From Pseudocercospora fijiensis CIRAD86 (taxonomy: Eukaryota; Ascomycota; Dothideomycetes; Mycosphaerellales; Mycosphaerellaceae): DNA of 64,000 nucleotides. This document shows positions 56,909-64,000 of the stretch, one piece after another; positions within the stretch are counted from its first letter, which is position 1; the number at the start of each line of letters is the position of its first letter. The notes under the pieces are model-generated. The model was not told the origin of the DNA, ran no database searches, and was given only the letters and a program-made list of their open reading frames with translations. The position numbers were made by a program, and so were the translations under genes. The stretch is taken from the NCBI RefSeq assembly GCF_000340215.1, contig NW_006921536.1:1526472-1590471 (forward strand), written 5' to 3'.

Positions 56909-57329
56909 TCAATATTGTAGCGCTTATTAGTATATAACCTTCTACATTAGCGGCCGCTATAATAAGTAAATTAGATAACGAGATATGTCTTCTAATATAG
57001 TTATCGTATCGTCGCAATCTCGGTAAAGGCGTTCTTAGCGCAGTCTCGTAACCTTCGTAGACTTTAGGTAGTAGCTTTAGGTATAAAATAAGGTAAAAGG
57101 TAGCGATTATAACGGCTCGTTCGTCGCTAGTAGTTCGATATAAGAGATAGCTATAGGTCTAGTCGCTCGTAGACTATCGATTGCCTAGCAAATTTGTTAG
57201 CAAAGTATAGAATCTTAAGCAATCGACTAGTCTTAGTACTCTTAGCTAGAACTACCGCCTAATTATTCGTAATTGCCGAATATATAACAGGACCTAGAGA
57301 CACTCGATAAGCTCGCGGCGGCCCTTAAT

Positions 57330-58260
57330 CTACTGCTAGTTATTAAGGTTAAAGTAGAAGGCAACTAGCGGTTTAATAATGCTAAGACACAGTGCCTTAT
57401 AACTAGCGCTATCGATAGGTATAAGAACTATAGCGAGAGGGCCGATTCTAGCTTTAAGAAGGGACTGTTTATAGCGGTAGCAATAGTAGTAAACCTTATC
57501 GTTATATAGGCCTAGCGGAAGGCTCGTATTATAGCTACGTCTATAAAGAACAAGCTTACTGCCCTTAAAGCAGACTAGAAGATGTAGCATAAGATGCTAG
57601 CTTAATCTAGCTTCGGCATTAATCTAAATACTAGTTATCTAACCGCTCCGGACGATGTTATAAAGGCTTATATTGCTATCTATCCGAGGGCGAAGAAATT
57701 CCTAAAGAAGCCGCTTCTATTCTTAGTTGAACTAGACTAGTTGTTTAGCGATACAACTGCTACTAGAGAGTACGTTTTATCTATAGAAGCGATGCTTAAT
57801 AGTCTAATTCCACCTCCTACGCTAGCAGTATCCGATCTAGCTATTACGGCAACCGAGAGTAAGGCGGATACGCCGAAGGACGATATCTATACTCGAAAGC
57901 GGGTAATCTATAATGCTAACGTTAAGGCTAAGCGTCGTCGATTAGAGTCTTAGAATCGGACATAGTAGTCTATCGATAATATCGTCGCGGCAATATATCG
58001 TATAGCGGAGATAATAGCAACACTACTACTACTAGTACGTACGCTATCGCGACTTGTATTCTCGGCGGAATTCGTCGCTAGATACGAGGAGCTTTAGGAC
58101 CTAACTTTAAGGTAAAAGCGACTGCTATATCGCAAGATAACGACGGCGGAAGATAGCGGCATAGTTAATATCTTTCTCGGTGCGCCGTTAAACGCGCAAT
58201 AGGCTATATCGATAGCGTTAGTTAAAGAGTTCTTTAAAGAGTTTGAATTATTGTCTTAAG
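57330..58260 (+). pseudogene. Harbinger Myb/SANT-like DNA-binding protein, inactivated
   Basis: Plus-strand translation, with many stops, shows a Myb/SANT-like protein as found beside PIF/Harbinger transposases. Visible pieces are DSSFKKGLFIAVA, KNKLTALKAD, the family-typical TAPDDVIKAYIAIYPRAKKF and LFSDTTATREYVLSIEAM (57741-), and KAKRRRLES. The segment ends near VKEFFKEFELLS at about 58258. Stops sit where Trp or Gln is expected, consistent with RIP. The largest open piece is 57741-57953. In intact elements this protein binds the ends and brings the transposase to the nucleus. Confidence 0.7.
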
Positions 58261-58739
58261 CCTAGAAGTGTTAGATCTGTTAGCTATTCTCGAACATAGC
58301 TTTTTTTTAATATTATTGTATCGCTAGCTTTTAGTGCGGTTTTAGCAAGATCTAAGATTCTAATATAAAACCGAGTTTCGTAGCTAGAAGTTGTCTCTAT
58401 AAAATTCTATACAAATAGTAGGAAGTCGAGTATTATATTATAGAAACGAGAAACTCTATACAAAACAGCTACATCTAAGTAACGACTAAGATTCTTAATA
58501 TCCCTATCGAATATAAAGAAGCCCCTCCCTGTCTACGACTTCTGTAACTAAGCAGATATAGTCTCGTCTATATTATTATCTTCTTCTTCTAGGTATAGTT
58601 GATATTGTCGCTACATTTCTAGTGCTAGCGTATCCCTTATCCTATCTATCGGTCCTTTAACGCTATTATCTTCTTCTATAGTAGCGGCGGCATTATTAAA
58701 GGGCCTATCGTTAGTCTCGTCGGCCTCTAATTCGAAGTT

Positions 58740-59760
58740 CTCGTCTACCTTCGCGCCTATCTCTTAGAGGATATTATAAAGGGCGGCAGCAACGTATACT
58801 ATAGCTATTTGCGAGCGGATATTATACTGCGGCGCGCTCTCGAAGATGCGAAATCGTCGTTTTAATATACCAAATGTCCGCTTAACTATATTTCGAAGGG
58901 AACTATAGCGGAGGTTAAATAGCTCCTTATAGTCCGCCGGCTTTATTAAGGCTAGGTACTGCTCGCGTAGGTAATACCGCACCCCTCTATATAGCACTAT
59001 ATAAGGCGCGTTATTTAGATAGCTAGCATTAGCGAGATAATATCGTCCTTCCGGCGCACTAAACCTATAGTACGAGCGAGCGTTGTTAAGTATACGGCCG
59101 TCGTAAGCGGAGCCCTCCTATCTAGCAAAAATAAAGGTAAACCTTATATTATAGTCTACGACCGCTAATACATTCTATAACAGCGTGCCCTTGCGATTAC
59201 GGAATGCCGCTTGCTAGTTAACTAGTACGTGTGCTAATATATAAGAGCTATCTAGCGCACTAATAGCGTCCTTAAAGAAAGGCTAGTATTTCCGCCCCTT
59301 CGCCTTAACCGCTAGATTGTCGTCCGTAGTAGCTCGAGTAATAAGTGCTAGATACACCTCTAAGATAGCGGCTATAACCTTATAGATTATACGACTATAC
59401 TTGTCTACTAAGTAGTAAAAGTCCTTAGCTAGGTCTCGAGTATAGCTGTTAGTCGCAAAGGTATATAAGAATATTAATACCTTCTATTCTTTGCTAATAC
59501 TCCTTCTATGCCGCAGATATAGTAATATAAGCTAAAACAGGTATATAAACGCATCTAGATAGAAGCGCGTATACCTATACAATCTTCGTATAGCGCCTTC
59601 TTCTAATAGACTAGTAGTAACCGCCTCGCCTTTGCTATCTTCTAGATAGAGGGTACGCACTCTAGGCGGCTAATATACGGCTATCTGTTGCAGCAGTATC
59701 GCTAGTATTCCGAAGGTGAAGATAATGTTGCGCTTAACAATCGCCTAGCGGTCGAGAGCC
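58740..59760 (-). pseudogene. Harbinger DDE transposase, inactivated
   Basis: Minus-strand translation matches the DDE_Tnp_4 fold: FFKDAISALDSSYI with the first Asp (near 59250), QEGSAYDGRILNNA-type sequence with the second Asp (near 59105), APYIVLYRGVRYYLRE and ELFNLRYSSLRNIVKRTFG. The third catalytic residue, normally Glu in the xxxERxFG position, is Lys here (codon complement at 58881-58883), which a CpA-to-TpA change on the plus strand explains. Several in-frame stops replace Trp or Gln. The longest open piece is 58997-58764. The N-terminal part was not resolved. Confidence 0.82.
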
Positions 59761-60146
59761 TCTATTATTGCTAACAATTATAGTAAGAACCTCGACCTCT
59801 ATATACTACTAAGAAACGAATACCGTACGAAGCGCTCCTACGCTCGAACCTTCGAAATACGCGCCTCCGCTACTATATACGCGTCGACTCGCGCTATTCT
59901 CGTTCTATATACTAACCTTAACCTTAATTACAACGTACGGTCCTTAATCCTATCGAAGAGCCCTTCGGAGGCTATATTTAATACTAAAAGCGCTACTCCG
60001 GTAGCCGCGGAGGTCTATATTCGATTAAGAAGATTGCACTTAGAAAGGGGCTATTAAATGGCCGTTAGACACAATATACGCCTCGTAATCCTATCGAGAA
60101 TATTCAATAATATTGAATATTGTTAATATCGCTTAGATTATATGCT

Positions 60147-60173
60147 AGATTAGATTATAGACACGATAGGCCC
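60147..60173 (-). repeat. Harbinger right terminal inverted repeat
   Basis: Reverse complement matches 56882-56908 with three transition differences. A perfect 10-bp palindrome arm pair (AATATTCAAT) lies about 30 bp inside. Confidence 0.82.
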
Positions 60174-60176
60174 TAA
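60174..60176. repeat. Harbinger target-site duplication TAA, right
   Basis: Matches TAA at 56879-56881. Confidence 0.72.
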
Positions 60177-61400
60177 GACCTCTTGTTTTAAGCCTCGTAG
60201 AACACTAAGAATAGCCTTTCTGTACCTTCTATTACTATTATTATACCGCCTCTTTATAAACTAGCCTCTTAATATATATTACTATAGCTTATTACTACCT
60301 AAACTCGCTATTCTTATCGCTACGAAGATAGCAACCGATATTTAGCGCGTTTACGTCGACGTAATAGCGGAGCGCGCGTCGCGTTCTCGAAAGATGCCTT
60401 CGAAGGAGCTACTAGCGTATATAGAAGCGATTAAGCGGCACGAGTTACCTACTAAGAATAGTAAGAAAAAGAAGGCAGTCGGTAGAAAGTAGAAGAAGAT
60501 AGCGTAGTAGGAGAAGTTTAATAATATAACCGCTTTTAAGGCTACGGCGTAGAAGGACTTCTAGGTTAATAATATCGCTACTACTATAGAAGAAGGTAAT
60601 AACGGCGAGGTTAATATAGCTAGTCGAGTTAAGGGTAGCGAGTTAACGCGCTTAGCTAATAGTAATAGCTCGCTATTATAAAGGTAGGAAGGAAGGCGCC
60701 TAGTTAGTAGTTAATAGATAAATAAGGAAGATATATCTACGCTATCTTACGACCCTCGCGAGGACCTCTAGTATAAGCAAACCTAGCGCCTTCTTACTAG
60801 TAATAACGAGCTAGCCTTCGAGAACTACAATCGCAATAGCGCTAGTACTTAGTACGCTAAAGATACGTACTATTATTAGGGCTAAAGAGGCTATACGTAA
60901 TTAGTATATAACTAGGCTAAGTAAAGCTAGGGTCTTAGTGCCTTAGGTAGGGCTTAGCGCTTAGTAATAGGCTAACTTGCCTACCTTCCTCCCTCTCCTC
61001 CTAGCTCCTTATCGAATACTACTTATACCTGCTACTATCCTATCCACCTACTAATATAACCCTTCTTATATAGTATTCGATCTATCCCCTAAGGGCAGCA
61101 GCTAGACAGTCCCCATTTTAAGCTTTTAGCGGTATAGCTACGGAAACTATCGATTTAACTATATTGCGCCCGAAGAACGGGACCTATACGTACTATTCTA
61201 TTAAAAATAACTATACTAATTATTAAGCAAGGCCTTCTATATAGCCTATTATACTAAATTAATCGCACTAAGCCGATATCTACTAATTCCGCTATATCCG
61301 TATCTTAGGGGCCTATAATATATTATCGGCACTACCCCTTATTATAATAGCCGGCTTATTACGAAGTAATAACAACCGCGGCGCCGCTAGTAGCGCTAGC
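60177..61400. other. RIP-mutated DNA of unresolved class
   Basis: CpA/TpG-poor, TpA-rich sequence between the Harbinger right end and the recognisable gypsy gag. A plus-strand piece near 60400 (MPSKELLAYIEAIKRHE, then a Lys-rich run) suggests a former coding region but no family is recognised. The left LTR of the gypsy element may be here, but no boundary was found. Confidence 0.45.
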
Positions 61401-61416
61401 AACGATAACGCTAGTA

Positions 61417-61503
61417 GCACAGTGCCTACTAAAGTGCCTACTAAAGTGCCTCCTACTAAGGTACCTGCTAAAGAGCCTACTAGAGGGCCTACTAAAGAAC
61501 CTG
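61417..61503 (+). repeat. 12-bp coding repeats in gypsy gag
   Basis: Imperfect GTGCCTACTAAA-type units encode VPTK/EPTK-like repeats near the start of the gag region. Confidence 0.65.
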
Positions 61504-63340
61504 TAATCGAAGGGGATAACCTATCGTTGCCCGTTAACGATATTCTTAGCAATATTGTTAACCGTCGATATAGCTAACTAGCCTTTAGGCCCTAGCTAGT
61601 AGCGAGACTTTAAGAAGCTACCTAAAACAGGCTCGCTACCTTACGTTAGGAACAATAGCTAAAGGATAATCTTCTCGAGATTCGCCGCCCGTAGGAAGCC
61701 CTAATAACTACTGCTAAACCGGAACTAGTAGTAGGACCTTCTATATAGAAGAAGGATGCGAAGCTTAAGGATTGTACCGTATTTAATAGCTCTAGTCGAA
61801 AGCAGTATAACGACTATATTCGTAACTATAAACTCAACTAGCGTAACGTACTAAGAGCGCTACTAGACGACTACTCCCTAGTTGTTTATACTATACAGTA
61901 CATTAATAGTAACCTAAAGCGCACCTAGGATAACTATTTTAACTCCCTTAATAATTAGACCGCTATTTAGTAGCAAGACTATAAGACTATTATACTAAAC
62001 ACCCTTAGGAACCCTATATTGCGCTAGTAGTACGCCTAAGACTAATATCTACGTACTAAACAAAAGGCCGACTAGACCTCCCGATCCTTCGAGGCCTATC
62101 TAAAGACCCTTAAGGACGATTTGCTATCTAAGACCGACTCTATCTAGATATCTAAGATACGACCTAAACTAAGATAGGAATTAGTCCTTAAATTAGACCG
62201 CCGCCGTATGTTTAAATAGGCTAATCTAACCCGCATTTAGTTTATAGTCGAAGTAGAAATAGCTAAACGAGCTATTTAGCTCTAATAACGGTTAGAATCT
62301 AAGATACGCCTAGCTACCTATCGTAGCCGCGGAGGAAACTAAGGTTCCTACTAGAATAACAATACTAATAATAGGAATAGTAACAACGACCGTAGAAGAG
62401 GCCGTAGCCGATAGCTATATAAAGGAGGCCGCGATAGGGGCCGTAGAAGGGGCTCGTATCCCTATAATGCTAACCGCTCTACTAACAATAATAATAGCTA
62501 CGGCAATCTACTAACCGGATTAAAGTGCTTTAATTGTAATAGTACTAGCTATTTACTAGGCTAATGCGACAAACCTAAGGACTAGGCCCGAATCGACCGT
62601 ACTGCCGCTAAACACCGGAAGCACCTTTTAGCCGCTAACGCTACCCCTATCGGTCCTTCTAATTAGTCGAAAAAAGAATAAGCGCCGTACTAACTGTTAG
62701 CCTTATACGGCGTAAAACTATCGACATTATACTAGCTATTATACGCACCTGCCTTATATAGGATACGAAGGGCACTAACTATTAGACTAAGGTTATACTA
62801 GATCTAGGAAATTTAGTTAGTACCCTTATTAGCTATCGCCTAGCTAAGTAATTAGACCTCCGATAATTGCCTAGAACTAATATACTAACCCTTGCTTAGT
62901 TTAATAACGCTCGGCACTTAACCTATAGGGCCTATTATGTTCCTATAGTTCTAAAAGACGACCTCGGCAATAAACGCTTGCTAGATTTTACTACCTACGT
63001 AGTAGACATAGACAACCTTCTATCCGATATTGTTATTAGCAACCCTGTTCTTAAACACTATACTATAGTTATAGACTTAGGCAGTTAATAGTAGCGATTT
63101 AGAATCGCTAGAAGAGAGGATATTAAATATATTAATATTAGCGAGTGTCCCGACGATATCCGGGTCCTATTTATTAGCAACCTAACGCCTATCTTAGCTA
63201 ATCCGACGGCTAACCTTCTCGGTAGAGATAACGATAAACCTATACCCCCTAATAGTATAGATCCTAATTAGCTTGCTCGTATACTACTACCTATTCGAGA
63301 GACCTATATTAATATATTTAAACACTACCTAGTATCGACA

Positions 63341-63715
63341 TTGCCTATATTTAAAGAGACGGACTATAAGATTAATATAATAGAGGGTAAGGAGGTTCCT
63401 TTTAGTCCCCTCTACAACCTTAGTAAACGAGAGCTTGCTATATTACGTAAGTACCTAGATAAAAATCTAGCTAATAGCCGGATACGGTATAGTAACAGCC
63501 CTGCTAGTATATCTATCCTATTCGTACTAAAGAAGGATAGTAGCCTACGCCTATATATTAACTATCGTAGACTTAATACCGTTACTATTAAAGACCGCTA
63601 CCTACTTCCGCTTATTAATAAGACCCTCGATCGCCTATCTAGCGCCTATTTCTATACTATATTAGACATTAAGGATATATACTATCGTATCTGCATTTAT
63701 AAGGGCGACGAATAG
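63341..63715 (+). pseudogene. Gypsy reverse transcriptase fragment, longest open piece
   Basis: A 124-codon open piece covers the fingers and palm start of a Ty3/gypsy RT: KEVPFSPLYNLSKRELAIL, FVLKKDSSLRLYINYRRLN, DRLSSAYFYTILDIKDIYYR. It ends at a stop where Trp is conserved (GDE-stop-KTAF), after which RT homology continues in frame to the window end with further stops. Confidence 0.85.
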
Positions 63716-64000
63716 AAAACAGCCTTCCGTACTCGCTACGGCTATTTCGAGTACTTAGTTATACTATTTAGGCTAGCTAATGCCCCTATAACATTCTAGT
63801 CCTATATTAATCGGGCCCTATTAGGCCTATTAGACTACCTCTATATAGTTTACCTAGATAATATCCTAGTTTATACCTATTTACCTAATATTGCGGAGTA
63901 CTAGGCTATAGTCTATAAGGTACTCGATCGCCTATAGGCCTATAGCTTATATTGCAAGCCCTCTAAATATACCTTCGCTACTAAGGAGGTGTCCTTCCTT

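Larger units (their letters stand above)
56882..60173. mobile_element. PIF/Harbinger DNA transposon, RIP-mutated
   Basis: The element is 3,292 bp long with 27-bp terminal inverted repeats (left 56882-56908, right 60147-60173) that differ at three positions, all transitions, and TAA duplications outside. It carries two convergent dead genes: a Myb/SANT-like DNA-binding protein on the plus strand and a DDE_Tnp_4-type transposase on the minus strand, the standard pair for this superfamily. CpA/TpG are nearly absent, as expected after RIP. Its left side joins ordinary gene-flank DNA and its right side joins other RIP-mutated DNA. Confidence 0.88.
61400..64000 (+). mobile_element. Ty3/gypsy retrotransposon, 5' part, RIP-mutated, runs off the window
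   Basis: Plus-strand order is gag (about 61400-62690), protease region (about 62780) and reverse transcriptase (63340-64000), cut by the window edge. The gag knuckle reads CFNCNSTSYLLG-stop-CDKPK near 62525-62570, with His changed to Tyr and Gln to stop. The RT has SLRLYINYRRLN, KTAFRTRYGYFEYLV and YLDN at 63851-63862 in place of the catalytic YxDD. All of these changes fit RIP. LTRs were not identified. Confidence 0.82.

Noticed and set aside
61313..61552. 79-codon minus ORF with GTLVG repeats
   Set aside because: It is the antisense reading of the 12-bp repeats in the gypsy gag.
1..64000. tRNA or rRNA genes
   Set aside because: No sequence with a credible tRNA cloverleaf or rRNA core was recognised; the initiator tRNA-like stretch near 5890 is the retrotransposon primer site.

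Overview
The window is nuclear DNA of a filamentous ascomycete (Pezizomycotina). The gene set, the mostly 45-70 nt GT-AG introns and the CpA-to-TpA mutated transposons (repeat-induced point mutation, RIP) fit a Dothideomycete, possibly a Mycosphaerella relative. That placement is an inference from gene content; no marker settles it.

Left edge (1-6.2 kb): a 5.3-kb Ty1/copia-type LTR element, interior saturated with RIP-type changes, sits inside a small protein gene. The 123-bp LTRs, the 5-bp target duplication and the two in-frame gene halves are all visible. Middle (6.2-56.5 kb): ordinary gene-rich DNA. Housekeeping genes are ERG3, APM1, a mitochondrial bL27, GLC8, RPF1, GRS1, a PIN4-like RNA-binding protein, LIN1, PBN1, IMO32, FAP7, HAM1, eS1 and a derlin. 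Accessory or secreted-type genes are a GPI-type Cys-rich protein, a three-exon candidate effector, a large Ser/Thr-rich secreted protein with a repeated Cys module, a GH64 glucanase-like protein, a GH43 hydrolase, a ThDP enzyme divergent from a DAL5-type transporter, a polytopic membrane protein of unknown role and a sugar transporter. Right edge (56.9-64 kb): a RIP-mutated PIF/Harbinger DNA transposon with terminal inverted repeats and TAA target duplication, then RIP-mutated DNA leading into a Ty3/gypsy element that runs off the window.

Functional links are modest. Several gene pairs share divergent promoters of 270-315 bp (APM1/bL27m, RPF1/GRS1, ThDP enzyme/DAL5-type transporter, eS1/derlin). 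GH43, the ThDP enzyme and the transporter are adjacent and could form a small catabolic group, but no secondary-metabolite backbone gene is present.

The most unusual signals are: (1) the cleanly reconstructable gene disruption; (2) LTRs that escaped the RIP that destroyed the rest of their element; (3) sharp C-rich to G-rich strand-composition flips inside several unrelated genes; (4) a secreted protein whose three Cys modules each carry a phase-0 intron at the same site.
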